A DNA stretch of 64,000 nucleotides from an uncultured Aquimarina sp. Lineage in GTDB: Bacteria > Bacteroidota > Bacteroidia > Flavobacteriales > Flavobacteriaceae. The DNA is taken from contig CANMDW010000002.1 in the NCBI GenBank assembly GCA_947496705.1, positions 310,001-374,000 on the forward strand, given 5' to 3'. Shown piece after piece: positions 34,600 through 44,838 of this stretch. Under the pieces are notes generated by a model that saw only the letters and a list, made by a program, of their open reading frames with translations, did no database searches and was not told the origin of the DNA. How positions within the stretch are numbered: position 1 is the stretch's first letter; each line of letters begins with the position of its first letter. The translations under genes were made by a program, and so were the position numbers.

Positions 34600-37428
34600 T
34601 TAATACCACTCTCTGGTGAATAGTCCAATGAGTGTCTCTGGGCTCAATGTGATTATAAACCGAATCTGCTGGTCATAGTTAGGTTGTGCAATTTCCCATC
34701 CTTTATTGGAAACTACAGGAAAGAAAATTTCAAAATAATCGGCTACAAGGCTCAGTCTTATTCCGCCATCATATACAAATTTTGCAGAATCCCCTTTGTT
34801 TTTTACCAACCCCACATCTCCATAGGCATATATCCAATTCCAGATATTTGTATTTGCATTAAACGTAGTAATCCATTGATTTGCAAATGGATAATCAAGC
34901 TGAGATTTGAACCCGCCTTCTGCCAGAATGATTTGCTGGCTTACAAAACCAGTTTCCTCACTACGCCCCAGGTAATTATAATCAAACAGATAATCGGTTG
35001 GTCTATCAAGAGCAAAACTGAAAAAATCTCCATCTTTTGCTGTGTCATTAAAAAGAAAAGTACCAGCAAATAGCCGCAGATTTACTTGTCGGTTGTTAAG
35101 GAATAATTTTCTATAATTAATCGTTGTTGACATCTTGCTGAAATTTTTTGATATCTGATAATCAATAGTATACCCAAGGAAATCGATCAAATTAAAATCT
35201 GAATACCGATATTTGGCATTAAATACATTATAATCTGGAGTTACTACCGGATTGATTTGATTTCTTTCTCTAAAAACATTAATATTTCTTAGTATTAATC
35301 TTTGGTTTTCATTAGATCTAAGGTCTTTGGGTCTGAAACGAAAACTTGCTGAAGTCGAAATTCTTCTGAATAATAGGTCTGGAGCATAACTAAACATGCT
35401 TCCGTTGATGCCATATCGTATTTGATACAATCCGTAGTCTGCAACTTGTTGTCTGTGAAAAAAGCTGGCAGAGCCCAATAGTTTTTGAGACTTGAAACCA
35501 TAAGCAGGAGAAATATTATATTCAAAGTTTCTTCTTATAATAGTTTTGTTATAAATTTTTGCTGCAAGTGTAAATCCATCATAAACGTTAAATTCGAACT
35601 CTGGGATGAAAAACAGTTGATTATATCTTGGGTCCTCAATATCCTGCAATAACCTAAATTGAAAAGGTTTATTGAAAATCCATTTTAGATTTCTATAATT
35701 GTTACGTCTGTTAATTTCTGGAATCTTCTGGTCATAGTCCAATACAAGTTTACTAATATCTTCGTTTGCAATCTTTACTTTTTTGGTTCCTGCGATATCT
35801 GTAACCCATGTTTTGGAAACCAACTCTTTTTTTCTAAACCCATATAAAGAAACCGGCATGGCATGATCTCCCTTATTCTGGATGGTAACCTCGAGAGAGT
35901 CTTTTCTCTTTTTTACAGATTTGATCCTGAAATCTAATTTTTCATTAGTTTGAACAAAGTCTTCAAAAAACCATGCTATATCTTTTGATGATTGTGAGGT
36001 GAGTATTTTTCTAAATTCTTCAGAATTGGTGAATTTTAATACGTTTTGAGTATAAAAATCCTTAATGCTTTGATCTACAATATTGTCATCACCCAGATAA
36101 TCTTCAAGATATTTAAAACCTACTCCGGCCTTATAGGCATTGGCAATATTTTTGTTGAACTTTACCAATTCATCCTGAGGTAATGATAAAGGCTGATCAA
36201 GAAATAATCTGGCCATGTTTTTATACCCAAGGAAATACTGATCATTAAACTTCAGATTGGCGATATGAAACCATCTTATACCAATTACTTTACTAAGTTT
36301 ACCAATGATTTTCATTTCGGGATAATACTGCTCTGTATACGACATCATTAAGTAGATATGTATTGCATCTTTTATCCAGGTATCGTATCTGGGGTTTATC
36401 AATAACGTTCTCTCCAGGTAATTTTCTGTAATGGTTTTCAGCTGTTTGATTTCATATTGAAAACCATCGGGAAATGGCCTTAAAATATCTGGCAATTGAT
36501 TAAGACCATAAACAGGGTTATTTTTATAATCACTTTCTGAAACCAGGATCTTCTCAAATGGGAAAGGGCCGAGTTTTTTTTCTAAAAAATTTACAATCCT
36601 GTTGGTAGCCACCGTTTTCATTTGGGGCATTAGCTCATTATCGTCTATATCACTAATAAACTGAAGCCCTCCGGCCGGAAAACTATAAAATGTTGTTGTT
36701 CTCTGAACGTGCAAATTTATTTCAGTTCTGTTATCACCCAGCAATCTAATGGTTTTGTGTGTTTCATCCTCAGAATAAGGCTGTGTTTCCTGCTTTAGTT
36801 CACTTATTATTTCATATGCCTGGGGCAGGGTGAAATTAATTTGATAATTTGCTAGGGGAGCATAGAGATCATCCAGATTTTTATGGCTATAAACGTTCCA
36901 TTTTGTATCGTATACAGCAGGAAGTATATACCAATATTTCAACGTAAAGTTTCCATTAGGATGGTACCCATACCTGGTAAATTTATCACTGGGAACTTTG
37001 ATTTTATACTTTAGATGAAAGGTCTTACTTTCTCCGGGATAAAGAGGCTTGGGAGGTTGAACCCACATAATATCTGGAGTACCCTGGTATCGACCCCATT
37101 TTAATGATTTTAATGAATTGTCGGTAATATTCTGGATGATCGTTCTACCACGTTCATGCTCTTTTGCAAAATAAAATCGTTTTAAAAAATCTTCAGAAAA
37201 CCGTTTGCCAAGAGGTGTGGTTTTGCCGGAAAAACTGTTTGCCCAATCATGAAAAAATAGCTTATTCAATGTATCTTTTGAAGTATTGGTATACGTAATT
37301 TCCTGATCTATGGTCAAAATTTTTCTTTCGATATCCAGATCAGCATTTATGATCATATGATGTTGCGCTGAAACTGTAGACAGCACAAAAAAAGCAAAAA
37401 CTATATAAGATATGTTAGCGATACTCAA
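34600..37428 (-). CDS. M1 peptidase-like protein fused to an outer-membrane beta-barrel; protease site lost
   Basis: 942 residues with signal peptide (about 1-21). Residues 25-250 resemble the M1 aminopeptidase N-terminal saddle, and NNPVYGLNQLP (303-313) is in the place of the GAMEN loop. The zinc motif is missing: where HExxHxW is expected there is KTITENYLE (331-339), and the WLNEG partner is WIKDAI (351-356). Residues about 600-942 are a series of amphipathic strands ending in an aromatic (FTREWY), typical of an outer-membrane barrel of the surface-antigen type. Likely a structural or binding protein, not a protease. Confidence 0.8.
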   Translation of the reverse strand: MSIANISYIVFAFFVLSTVSAQHHMIINADLDIERKILTIDQEITYTNTSKDTLNKLFFHDWANSFSGKTTPLGKRFSEDFLKRFYFAKEHERGRTIIQNITDNSLKSLKWGRYQGTPDIMWVQPPKPLYPGESKTFHLKYKIKVPSDKFTRYGYHPNGNFTLKYWYILPAVYDTKWNVYSHKNLDDLYAPLANYQINFTLPQAYEIISELKQETQPYSEDETHKTIRLLGDNRTEINLHVQRTTTFYSFPAGGLQFISDIDDNELMPQMKTVATNRIVNFLEKKLGPFPFEKILVSESDYKNNPVYGLNQLPDILRPFPDGFQYEIKQLKTITENYLERTLLINPRYDTWIKDAIHIYLMMSYTEQYYPEMKIIGKLSKVIGIRWFHIANLKFNDQYFLGYKNMARLFLDQPLSLPQDELVKFNKNIANAYKAGVGFKYLEDYLGDDNIVDQSIKDFYTQNVLKFTNSEEFRKILTSQSSKDIAWFFEDFVQTNEKLDFRIKSVKKRKDSLEVTIQNKGDHAMPVSLYGFRKKELVSKTWVTDIAGTKKVKIANEDISKLVLDYDQKIPEINRRNNYRNLKWIFNKPFQFRLLQDIEDPRYNQLFFIPEFEFNVYDGFTLAAKIYNKTIIRRNFEYNISPAYGFKSQKLLGSASFFHRQQVADYGLYQIRYGINGSMFSYAPDLLFRRISTSASFRFRPKDLRSNENQRLILRNINVFRERNQINPVVTPDYNVFNAKYRYSDFNLIDFLGYTIDYQISKNFSKMSTTINYRKLFLNNRQVNLRLFAGTFLFNDTAKDGDFFSFALDRPTDYLFDYNYLGRSEETGFVSQQIILAEGGFKSQLDYPFANQWITTFNANTNIWNWIYAYGDVGLVKNKGDSAKFVYDGGIRLSLVADYFEIFFPVVSNKGWEIAQPNYDQQIRFIITLSPETLIGLFTREWY

Positions 37429-37587
37429 TTTTTATATTTGATTAAAGGCATTATCATTATATCAACGGCAAAGAGATAGTGTTACCCTACCTGCTTCATT
37501 TACTGACATATGAAAGTTTTCGTATTCTTGCATAGGATTTTTAAAAGCTGCCTTTAACATTAATAACTGATTTGAAGATGAGACGTT

Positions 37588-38277
37588 TCAAAAATTTGGA
37601 CTTAAATTATATTCGGCATAGAATTTATCTAAAATCTTAAGTACTTCTTCCGGGGTATCTACCACATGTATTAAATCCAAATCTCCCGGACTTATATTTC
37701 CAAATTTTTCCAGTAAGGTATTTTTTACCCAGTCTATGAGTCCTCCCCAAAATTCGGTGCTTACCAGTATGATGGGAAATATGGCAATTTTTTTGGTTTG
37801 GATCAATGTCATGGCTTCAAATAGCTCGTCCAACGTTCCGAATCCTCCTGGCATTACCACAAATCCCTGAGAGTATTTTACAAACATCACTTTGCGCACA
37901 AAGAAGTAATCAAAATCCAGGCTTTTATCACTATCGATATAAGGATTGTCATGCTGCTCAAAAGGCAGGTCAATATTTAATCCTACCGAAGTTCCCCCAC
38001 CCAGGTGAGCTCCTTTATTTCCGGCTTCCATAATCCCTGGCCCTCCGCCTGTGATAACCCCATACCCGTGATTTACGATTTCTTTGGCAACAGCTACTGC
38101 CAATTGATAATATTTGTCCTCGTTTTTGGTACGGGCAGATCCAAAAATAGATACGCAGGGCCCAATTTTGCTCATCTTCTCAAATCCGTTAACAAATTCT
38201 CCCATGATCTTAAAGATTGCCCATGAATCATTTGTCTTTATTTCGTTCCAACCTTTATGGTGTTGTTCTTTTCTCAT
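37588..38277 (-). CDS. LOG family (TIGR00730) Rossmann protein
   Basis: 229 residues. Signature PGGFGTLDELFEAMTLIQTKKI and VITGGGPGIMEAGNKGAHLGGG. The family includes cytokinin-riboside 5'-monophosphate phosphoribohydrolases (LOG) and nucleotide 5'-monophosphate nucleosidases such as PpnN. The PGGxGTxxE motif binds the nucleotide and Arg is in SIFGSARTK. Cytosolic. It lies 76 bases downstream of uvrA on the same strand and may share its transcript. Confidence 0.92.
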   Translation of the reverse strand: MRKEQHHKGWNEIKTNDSWAIFKIMGEFVNGFEKMSKIGPCVSIFGSARTKNEDKYYQLAVAVAKEIVNHGYGVITGGGPGIMEAGNKGAHLGGGTSVGLNIDLPFEQHDNPYIDSDKSLDFDYFFVRKVMFVKYSQGFVVMPGGFGTLDELFEAMTLIQTKKIAIFPIILVSTEFWGGLIDWVKNTLLEKFGNISPGDLDLIHVVDTPEEVLKILDKFYAEYNLSPNF

Positions 38278-38353
38278 TCGGTTATTCTTTAAATTCTTAT
38301 TTCTATTATTCTATGCTACCAGAGCCCGAATATTTGTCAATTTCCATAACTCG

Positions 38354-41209
38354 TTACTTAACACTTGTCACTCTTAACGGTGTTAATTCTTTCTTTAAAA
38401 ACTTTGCTGTGTAGCTCTTTTTATCTTTTATAATATCTTCGGGTGTTCCGGTAGCGACAATTTTCCCACCATTTTTCCCACCTTCATACCCTATATCGAT
38501 AATATAATCTGCCATTTTTACTACATCCAGATTATGCTCGATGATTAATACGGTGTTTCCTTTATCTACCAATTTGTTCAAAACTTCCATCAATACCCGT
38601 ATATCTTCAAAATGAAGTCCGGTGGTGGGTTCGTCCAGGATGTAAAAAGTATTACCGGTATCTCTTTTGGATAATTCTGTTGCCAATTTTATACGTTGCG
38701 CTTCTCCTCCAGACAAAGTTGTTGATTGTTGTCCCAGCGTTATATATCCTAAACCTACATTTTGAATAGTTTTTAGCTTTCGTGAGATCTTGGGGATATG
38801 CTCAAAGAACATACAAGACTCATTAATCGTCATTTCCAGTACGTCGGAAATCGACTTGCCCTTATATCTAATTTCTAATGTTTCTCTATTAAATCGTTTT
38901 CCCTGGCAGGTTTCGCATTCAACATATACATCGGGCAAAAAATTCATTTCTATTACTCGCAATCCACCACCTTTGCAGGTTTCACATCTTCCACCGGCAA
39001 CATTAAAACTAAAACGACCGGGTTTGTACCCGCGAATCATCGCTTCGGGTATTTTGGCAAATAAACTGCGTATCTCAGAAAACACCCCTGTATATGTTGC
39101 AGGATTCGATCTGGGGGTGCGACCAATGGGAGACTGGTTGATATCGATCACCTTATCGGCATGCTCCAGACCTTTTATGCTTTTGTAGGGCATGGGTTTT
39201 TTAACTCCGTTAAAATAATATGCATTCAGGATGGGGTAGAGTGTTTCGTTTATAAGTGTAGATTTACCACTGCCCGAAACCCCGGTTACTGCAATCATTT
39301 TACCCAGCGGAATGTCTATAGAAACATCTTTTAAGTTATTACCCGTTGCGCCTTTTAAAGAAATCGACTTTCCGTTTCCTTTTCTGCGTTTTGCAGGTAC
39401 TTCAATTTGTTTTTTACCGCTTAGATAATCTGCTGTAAGCGTGTGGTGCTGTTTCAGTTCGAATGGAGTGCCTTCACTAATGATTTCACCACCATGTTTT
39501 CCTGCCAGAGGTCCAATATCGATCACATGATCGGCACGCTCGATCATATCTTTGTCATGCTCGACAACAATTACCGAATTGCCGATATTCCGTAACTGAA
39601 TGAGTGAATTGATCAATTTTTCATTGTCTCTTTGATGCAAACCGATACTTGGTTCGTCCAGAATATAGAGCACTCCTACTAGTTGTGAACCTATTTGCGT
39701 TGCTAATCTGATTCGTTGTGCCTCACCTCCGGAAAGAGATTTACTACTGCGGTTCAGAGAGAGGTAGGTGAGCCCTACATCGACCAAAAATTGAAGCCTG
39801 GCGTTAATTTCCTTTAATATTTCACCAGAGATCTGTAGTTGTTTTTCGCTTAAATGTTCTGGGAGGTTTAAGAACCATTCTTTGAGCTCACTAATATCCA
39901 TTGCAGCCAATTCTGCAATATTCTTTTGATGTACTTTAAAATACAACGATTCTTTGCGTAACCTGGAGCCGTTACATTTCGGACATTGGATATTATCCAT
40001 AAAATCCCTGGCCCACCTGCGTAAAGAAGTAGAATCATTGGTATTATAAGTGTTTTCTATAAAAGTGGCAATACCTTCAAAATCGATTTTATATTCACGG
40101 GTAACCCCCAGGGTTTTACTGTTGATACTAAACTTTTCTTTTCCTCCATAAAGAATAATTTGCATCGCTTCTTCAGGGATCTTATGTATAGGATCACTCA
40201 ATTTAAAATCAAATCGCTGGGCAATTAATTCTAATTGTTTGAAAATCCAGTTGTTTTTTTGAGGCCCTTGCGGTGATAAACCACCATTCTTTATGGATAT
40301 GGTATCATCTGGGATGATCTTTTTTAGGTTTACTTCATAAAGATTACCAATGCCATTACATTTTGGGCAGGCTCCTTTTGGGGAGTTAAACGAAAAGTTA
40401 TTTGGCTCCGGGTTAGGATATGAAATTCCGCTCGACGGGCACATTAAATTTCGACTAAAGAAACGAACCTCTTGAGATTCCTGTTCAATCACCATCAACA
40501 CATCATTACCGTGATACATTGCAGTATTGATAGTTTCACTAAGGCGTTTAGAATTTTCCTGGTCTTCGGTAACCATCAACCTATCGATTACAATCTCTAT
40601 ATCATGAGTTTTGTATCGATCCAGTTTCATGCCTTTGGTGATGTCTTTGATCTCACCATTGGTACGCACTTTTACAAACCCTTGCTTGGCAATTTGCTCA
40701 AAGAGTTCGCGATAATGACCCTTTCTGGAGCGCACAATAGGAGCCAGGATATTGATTCTCTTACCATTGAAATCTTTTAATATCAGGTCTTTGATCTGCT
40801 CATCACTGTAGCTCACCATCTTCTCACCAGTATTATAACTATAGGCATCACTTCCTCTGGAGAATAACAGCCGAAGAAAATCATAGATCTCGGTAATGGT
40901 GCCTACGGTACTACGCGGACTCTTACTGGTGGTTTTTTGCTCGATAGCAATCACAGGAGAGAGGCCGTCAATTTTATCTACATCGGGGCGTTCCAAACCG
41001 CCCAAAAACTGACGTGCATAAGCAGAAAACGTTTCGATGTACCGTCGTTGTCCTTCAGCATAAATAGTATCAAAAGCCAAAGATGATTTGCCTGATCCCG
41101 ACAGCCCGGTAATCACTACTAGTTTTTCGCGAGGTATCGTTACATCAATGTTCTTTAAGTTATGAACACGTGCTCCTAAAACTTCAATATTTTCTTCAGA
41201 TACAACCAT
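38354..41209 (-). CDS. uvrA: Excinuclease ABC subunit A
   Basis: 951 residues, full length. Two ABC ATPase halves: Walker [15 protein letters not shown] (first) and [11 protein letters not shown] (second), ABC signatures [13 protein letters not shown] and [13 protein letters not shown], Walker [13 protein letters not shown] and [12 protein letters not shown]. Zinc-finger cysteines appear in [21 protein letters not shown] and CETCKGGG...CETCQGKRF. It recognises damaged DNA with UvrB in nucleotide excision repair. Ordinary in every visible respect. Confidence 0.98.
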   Translation of the reverse strand: MVVSEENIEVLGARVHNLKNIDVTIPREKLVVITGLSGSGKSSLAFDTIYAEGQRRYIETFSAYARQFLGGLERPDVDKIDGLSPVIAIEQKTTSKSPRSTVGTITEIYDFLRLLFSRGSDAYSYNTGEKMVSYSDEQIKDLILKDFNGKRINILAPIVRSRKGHYRELFEQIAKQGFVKVRTNGEIKDITKGMKLDRYKTHDIEIVIDRLMVTEDQENSKRLSETINTAMYHGNDVLMVIEQESQEVRFFSRNLMCPSSGISYPNPEPNNFSFNSPKGACPKCNGIGNLYEVNLKKIIPDDTISIKNGGLSPQGPQKNNWIFKQLELIAQRFDFKLSDPIHKIPEEAMQIILYGGKEKFSINSKTLGVTREYKIDFEGIATFIENTYNTNDSTSLRRWARDFMDNIQCPKCNGSRLRKESLYFKVHQKNIAELAAMDISELKEWFLNLPEHLSEKQLQISGEILKEINARLQFLVDVGLTYLSLNRSSKSLSGGEAQRIRLATQIGSQLVGVLYILDEPSIGLHQRDNEKLINSLIQLRNIGNSVIVVEHDKDMIERADHVIDIGPLAGKHGGEIISEGTPFELKQHHTLTADYLSGKKQIEVPAKRRKGNGKSISLKGATGNNLKDVSIDIPLGKMIAVTGVSGSGKSTLINETLYPILNAYYFNGVKKPMPYKSIKGLEHADKVIDINQSPIGRTPRSNPATYTGVFSEIRSLFAKIPEAMIRGYKPGRFSFNVAGGRCETCKGGGLRVIEMNFLPDVYVECETCQGKRFNRETLEIRYKGKSISDVLEMTINESCMFFEHIPKISRKLKTIQNVGLGYITLGQQSTTLSGGEAQRIKLATELSKRDTGNTFYILDEPTTGLHFEDIRVLMEVLNKLVDKGNTVLIIEHNLDVVKMADYIIDIGYEGGKNGGKIVATGTPEDIIKDKKSYTAKFLKKELTPLRVTSVK

Positions 41210-41393
41210 AAATTTTTAACCAAGATTGCAAATGTAGTTATTTGAAACCTTTTTCTGAAATAGGTTTGGTTTCGGTTTTGTTAAATACCGAAATATTTTG
41301 CCCTTATATGATAACTTTAAATAAATTCTAAGTTAGATTTTAATTTTGGTGGTTAATTAATACTTTTTATATTTTAGTAAAAAAAATAAATAA

Positions 41394-41918
41394 ATGATAC
41401 TAGGAATAGGTTCGAGAATAAAACATCCCGATCATGGATTGGGAGTAGTAACCAATGTAACTGCCAAAATGTATTGGGTTACTTTTATTGACAAAGGATT
41501 AGAAACCATTGAAGTAGATGAGGATTTTGAAGTGATTGAAGGGGTAAAAGACGAGGTAGATACTGTGAGTTTTTATGAAGTCGAAAGAACATTGCGAGAA
41601 GTACTGAAACGCTATAGCGATATTTCTGAAATTGTACCCATTGCCGATAAATGGAAGGGAGGAACTTTGGTGTTGCAGCCGGTAGATCAGAATCTGTCAT
41701 CCAAAGAATTGCCAATCGATACCTTTTTTCATAAGATTGTAATGGTTCGCGACCGAATTCGGGTGATGGAGCAGAAGATCAACCGTGCGAATCTCGATGA
41801 GCAGGATAAGATCGATCTGCAGCAATATATTACCCGAATATATGGAAGCTTAACAACGTTCAACGTATTGTTTAAGAATAAATCACAACAATTTGTAGGT
41901 AGCCGGAGCGATAATTAG
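41394..41918 (+). CDS. Conserved protein with N-terminal CarD/SH3-like domain
   Basis: 174 residues. N-terminal GSRIKHPDHGLGVVTNVTAKMYWVTFIDKGLETIEVDEDFEVIE matches the small beta domain at the start of CarD and at the end of UvrD/Rep-type proteins, which bind RNA polymerase or nucleic acid. The rest is helical (SFYEVERTLREVLKRY...MEQKINRANLDEQDKIDLQQYITRIYGSL). Divergent from uvrA. Its stop codon is inside the palindrome at 41912-41966. Function not known; a link to transcription or repair is an inference. Confidence 0.75.
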   Translation: MILGIGSRIKHPDHGLGVVTNVTAKMYWVTFIDKGLETIEVDEDFEVIEGVKDEVDTVSFYEVERTLREVLKRYSDISEIVPIADKWKGGTLVLQPVDQNLSSKELPIDTFFHKIVMVRDRIRVMEQKINRANLDEQDKIDLQQYITRIYGSLTTFNVLFKNKSQQFVGSRSDN

Positions 41919-41966
41919 TATCTGGTCGGAAATAGGCGGTGATATATTTCCGACCAGATACTAATT
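41912..41966. repeat. Dispersed palindromic element, copy 2 (also likely terminator)
   Basis: 23-base arms TAATTAGTATCTGGTCGGAAATA and their exact complement flank GGCGGTGA-type spacer. Inner arms and spacer are close to the copy at 21354. It contains the stop codon of the preceding gene and would form a very stable hairpin. Confidence 0.75.
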
Positions 41967-41984
41967 AGAAAGATAGTTTTTTTA

Positions 41985-42836
41985 ATGAAAAGCAAGAACC
42001 TCACAGACAAAGACATTAATTGGGAAGCCTTAGCTACCGAATATGAAAACCTGGCTCATGGGTTTGGGTTGCAATTTATCCCTACTGCATATGTAGGTGA
42101 AATAGGAGAAATACACGGAACATATGCCGGAAAAGATGTGTCTGTGATTACCGGTGCTACGGCACTCATTCGCATGGCTTTTGGTAAAGAGCATCAAATA
42201 GAATTGACTAACAATAAACAGGTTCAACAGCGCCGTTTTCCTCCGGAAGGTATGCAGGAGGTGGTTTTTGAAGCACCGTGGAATAGTTTTTTTTGTAAAA
42301 AATATGCCGATGCGTATTGTAAAGATATCATAGTAAGCCCATTTTTTTTGAGTAGTATTGAAGAGCTCAATAGGTTACATGCCAATGGCCAGATTACTGT
42401 AGATAGCTATGCTGTAACCGTATCTTATCCCAGTCACTTAGGGCCATTTGTAAAGAAATTTATTCCGGCTGAAGCACTGAGGAAATTGATTCCCACAATG
42501 TTTTTAATCGTTGAAATGTTTGATAAAACAAATTTACAAAGTAAACCAAACAAACCACCAGATAGGATAGACGGAGCCAAAGTGATCGAGTGGGCATATG
42601 CCGAAACTGCACCCTTTTCAGTTTTAAAGGACGAAAACGGAGTCATCGCTGCAAAAATTCACGGGCTGGCCATTTGCCAATATGATTCGGGCGAAATATA
42701 CCGATTCAGTTGCGATCAACACTGGGTCACGCAGCAAGATACTCCTCATGATTCGGTCGAAGAAGCAAAAATGATGCTATCCAAACGATACCAGAAGAAT
42801 GCAGCTGTTCGTTGGGTAAAGATGAAGTATGAGTAG
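41985..42836 (+). CDS. Hypothetical cytosolic protein
   Basis: 283 residues, no signal or membrane segment. Recognisable only by stretches such as EYENLAHGFGLQFIPTAYVGEIGEIHGTYAGKDVSVITG and ICQYDSGEIYRFSCDQHWVTQQDTPHDSVEEAKMMLSKRY. The latter suggests a compact alpha/beta domain. I do not recognise a family. It is the last gene with a typical chromosomal look before the repeat-bounded region starts at 43138. Confidence 0.65.
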   Translation: MKSKNLTDKDINWEALATEYENLAHGFGLQFIPTAYVGEIGEIHGTYAGKDVSVITGATALIRMAFGKEHQIELTNNKQVQQRRFPPEGMQEVVFEAPWNSFFCKKYADAYCKDIIVSPFFLSSIEELNRLHANGQITVDSYAVTVSYPSHLGPFVKKFIPAEALRKLIPTMFLIVEMFDKTNLQSKPNKPPDRIDGAKVIEWAYAETAPFSVLKDENGVIAAKIHGLAICQYDSGEIYRFSCDQHWVTQQDTPHDSVEEAKMMLSKRYQKNAAVRWVKMKYE

Positions 42837-43137
42837 TTGTGTGTGAGTAATTGAGTGTGTGAGTTAGAGTTTAGTAATTTCTCTGAACTCTAACATAATC
42901 CTCACCTTTCTTACATAGATACCTCGCATTGCCTGTAGCCGTCAAATTGCACTGGGCAACACTAAACGCCGGGTACTCCGTAATACAGCACAAGTTTTTA
43001 GAAACTTGGTACATATGATGGGGAAAAGCAATCTTATTAAAAGATTGCTTTTCTGCTGTTGCAAATCCCTGGAAATAAAAAGCAAAATATAATGAAAATT
43101 GCTGCATTATTTTATAAGCATACTACCATTATTGATT
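42837..43137. other. Intergenic region with a hairpin and a possible small-gene remnant
   Basis: A minus-strand frame (42871-43014, 47 codons from an internal ATG) reads MYQVSKNLCCITEYPAF and has four cysteines, with the small basic end KKGEDYVRVQRNY. It could be a small protein or a relic, but the support is weak. The first 40 bases are GT/GAG-rich simple sequence. A strong hairpin follows at 43023-43053. Confidence 0.4.
43023..43053. terminator. Strong bidirectional hairpin
   Basis: GAAAAGCAATCTT, loop ATTAA, AAGATTGCTTTTC: a perfect 13-base stem at the left edge of the array region. Confidence 0.6.
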
Positions 43138-43157
43138 AAAAGTTCTATAAACCGACC
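43138..43157 (+). repeat. Array repeat, copy 1 (ACCGACC variant)
   Basis: AAAAGTTCTATAAACCGACC. Shares the 3' end ATAAACCGACC only with copy 2; the two bracket the AbiE operon. Confidence 0.7.
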
Positions 43158-43176
43158 TATTTGTAGGTGGTTTTTT
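43152..43176 (+). terminator. Terminator formed from the end of repeat copy 1
   Basis: CC(G)ACCTA, TTTG, TAGGTGG and six Ts. It would stop plus-strand transcription at the 3' end of the toxin gene. Confidence 0.6.
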
Positions 43177-44167
43177 ACCACTTTATGTTGTTAATCTGAT
43201 TTTGTAATGTCATGAGCTGCTTTATTAGATCATTCCAAGATAATGATTCTCCGGCAAACATACTTTCTTTCATTTTTTGATAATCAGTTTTATAAGCTTC
43301 TATAATGGTATCTGGAGGTATAATACGTAGATTTTCTGGTTTATGATTTTGGTAATCTACTCCTTTTATTGAGTTAAAAGATTTGCGATGGTTTACGATG
43401 TTATGAAAGAGATCAGCGTTTTGCAAGGCTTCTTTCGCAAAAGGAGTGTTCATAAGTCGTTCGATATCATAAAGATGTCGACTCAATCTTTCCACACGGA
43501 TATCACTTTTTTGCCATTCCTCATGTAAAAGAAAGATTTTTTCAAGAAAGGTGCGCTGTGGTAAAACAGTTTGTACAGGAAAAGCAACCTTTGCAAAGGT
43601 TTCGTCGCTAAACTCATTATCTATTATTGTTTTTATTAGTCGTTCTTCAAAAGGTTCTCTTAATGATCGGCAACTTATTTCTAAAAGTACTCGTGGGGGT
43701 AAGTATTCGATTTTTTGTGTCAATGGTTCATAAGTTACATATATCCGCAAAGGATCTGTATCCGAATCTTTATATGGCTCTACACCAATTGATGTGATTG
43801 GTAACTGTTCTGTTGCGATAATAGTATGTACATCATTTAATAATTGACTGCTTATAAAGCTGGCACTTTTCTTTCTAAGGTTTTTTATTTGGGTACGGTT
43901 AAGTTTTCCATCAAATTGAAAATACCCTCGATCGATTGCCAAATCAATATCTTCAGAAAAACGATTAATGATACTATATGCCTTACTAAGCGATGTGCCT
44001 CCTTTAAATACAAGTGAATTTGCATATGGCAAGGAAAATACAATGCGCAATAATTGAGTAACCCACCAGTCTTTTTCTATGGCAGAGGAAGGTAATCCTG
44101 TTTTTGCCGCAGCTTGAGTGAATATTGTTTTTCGTTGAGCATCGCTCAGGGTGATAAAATCACTCAT
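43175..44167 (-). CDS. AbiEii-type nucleotidyltransferase toxin
   Basis: 330 residues. Nucleotidyltransferase core: VFKGGTSLSKAY (GGTSLSK at 56-62) followed by RFSEDIDLAID with Asp73 and Asp75 as the metal-binding D-x-D. An N-terminal KDWWVTQLL helix is typical of the family. AbiEii/MenT-type toxins transfer nucleotides to tRNA or other acceptors and arrest growth; with AbiEi they form type IV toxin-antitoxin systems giving abortive phage defence. Overlaps the antitoxin gene by 8 bases. Confidence 0.92.
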   Translation of the reverse strand: MSDFITLSDAQRKTIFTQAAAKTGLPSSAIEKDWWVTQLLRIVFSLPYANSLVFKGGTSLSKAYSIINRFSEDIDLAIDRGYFQFDGKLNRTQIKNLRKKSASFISSQLLNDVHTIIATEQLPITSIGVEPYKDSDTDPLRIYVTYEPLTQKIEYLPPRVLLEISCRSLREPFEERLIKTIIDNEFSDETFAKVAFPVQTVLPQRTFLEKIFLLHEEWQKSDIRVERLSRHLYDIERLMNTPFAKEALQNADLFHNIVNHRKSFNSIKGVDYQNHKPENLRIIPPDTIIEAYKTDYQKMKESMFAGESLSWNDLIKQLMTLQNQINNIKW

Positions 44168-44777
44168 AGTAGTATATTAATAAATTGCTAAATACCTTTT
44201 TAATCCAGGATGGGGCCAGTTTCATATCGTGATAGAGATACTCGGGTTGTTCTTTTTTTAAAATCTGCTTGATTTTGTCTAGCTGTTCTTTCGTAACTTT
44301 ATCCTTACCAATAGCCTTGAGTGCCTGTATTGTCATGCTGCTTAATTTTCCTTTTGCGGATAGATTTTTTGGACTTGTCTTTTTAAATTTAATACTACGA
44401 TTGCCTATTCTAACTGTTCTTGGGCTTCCATCCGTTAGGTAAACATGGTTGAGAGGTACTTGTGTAGATAATCCCAATATATTTAATACTTGTGTTCCTG
44501 TGGGAATAATACGTGCATTATCTCTGGTTGCAATAGCCTTTGCGATTTCCTCTATTTCAGGAATAATATTGCCTAAAAGTTTATCTTGTTTAGGATATAG
44601 ATAAATACCCCTGGTAAGCCTTATTATTTCTTCCTTTTCAGAAAGTCTTTTGAGAGCTTGTCTGACGGCTGCACTTTCTCCTAGATGTTCAAAAGTGTCA
44701 GTAAAGAAAATAAGCCCTCGCTTTTTGTTTTTAAGGAGGGTTGTGATCTGTTTTTCTATACTATTGTGAACATTCAT
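44160..44777 (-). CDS. AbiEi-type antitoxin / transcriptional repressor (DUF6088)
   Basis: 205 residues. N-terminal winged helix (about 10-60: LIFFTDTFEHLGESAAVRQALKRLSEKEEIIRLTRGIYLYP) and a C-terminal domain with IIPTGTQVLNILGLSTQVPLNHVYLTDGSPRTVRIG, the usual AbiEi order. Known AbiEi proteins bind inverted repeats in their own promoter, and a perfect 20-base dyad covers this start codon (44770-44818). Translationally coupled to the toxin. Confidence 0.9.
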   Translation of the reverse strand: MNVHNSIEKQITTLLKNKKRGLIFFTDTFEHLGESAAVRQALKRLSEKEEIIRLTRGIYLYPKQDKLLGNIIPEIEEIAKAIATRDNARIIPTGTQVLNILGLSTQVPLNHVYLTDGSPRTVRIGNRSIKFKKTSPKNLSAKGKLSSMTIQALKAIGKDKVTKEQLDKIKQILKKEQPEYLYHDMKLAPSWIKKVFSNLLIYYYE

Positions 44778-44818
44778 ATTGTCACAAAAGTAGTATATTT
44801 TTGTGACAATATGAATGT
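44770..44818. promoter_or_regulatory. AbiEi operator
   Basis: Arms ACATTCATATTGTCACAAAA (44770-44789) and its exact complement (44799-44818), spacer GTAGTATAT. The left arm includes the antitoxin start codon. Confidence 0.8.
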
Positions 44819-44838
44819 GTTTTAATTTATTTGAAAAT

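Noticed and set aside
34684..35073. 129-codon frame opposite the M1-like barrel gene
   Set aside because: Shadow frame; the minus-strand gene is continuous and coherent.
42871..43107. 78-codon minus-strand frame
   Set aside because: Its first third translates a strong hairpin; only a weak case remains for a shorter gene, noted in the intergenic entry.
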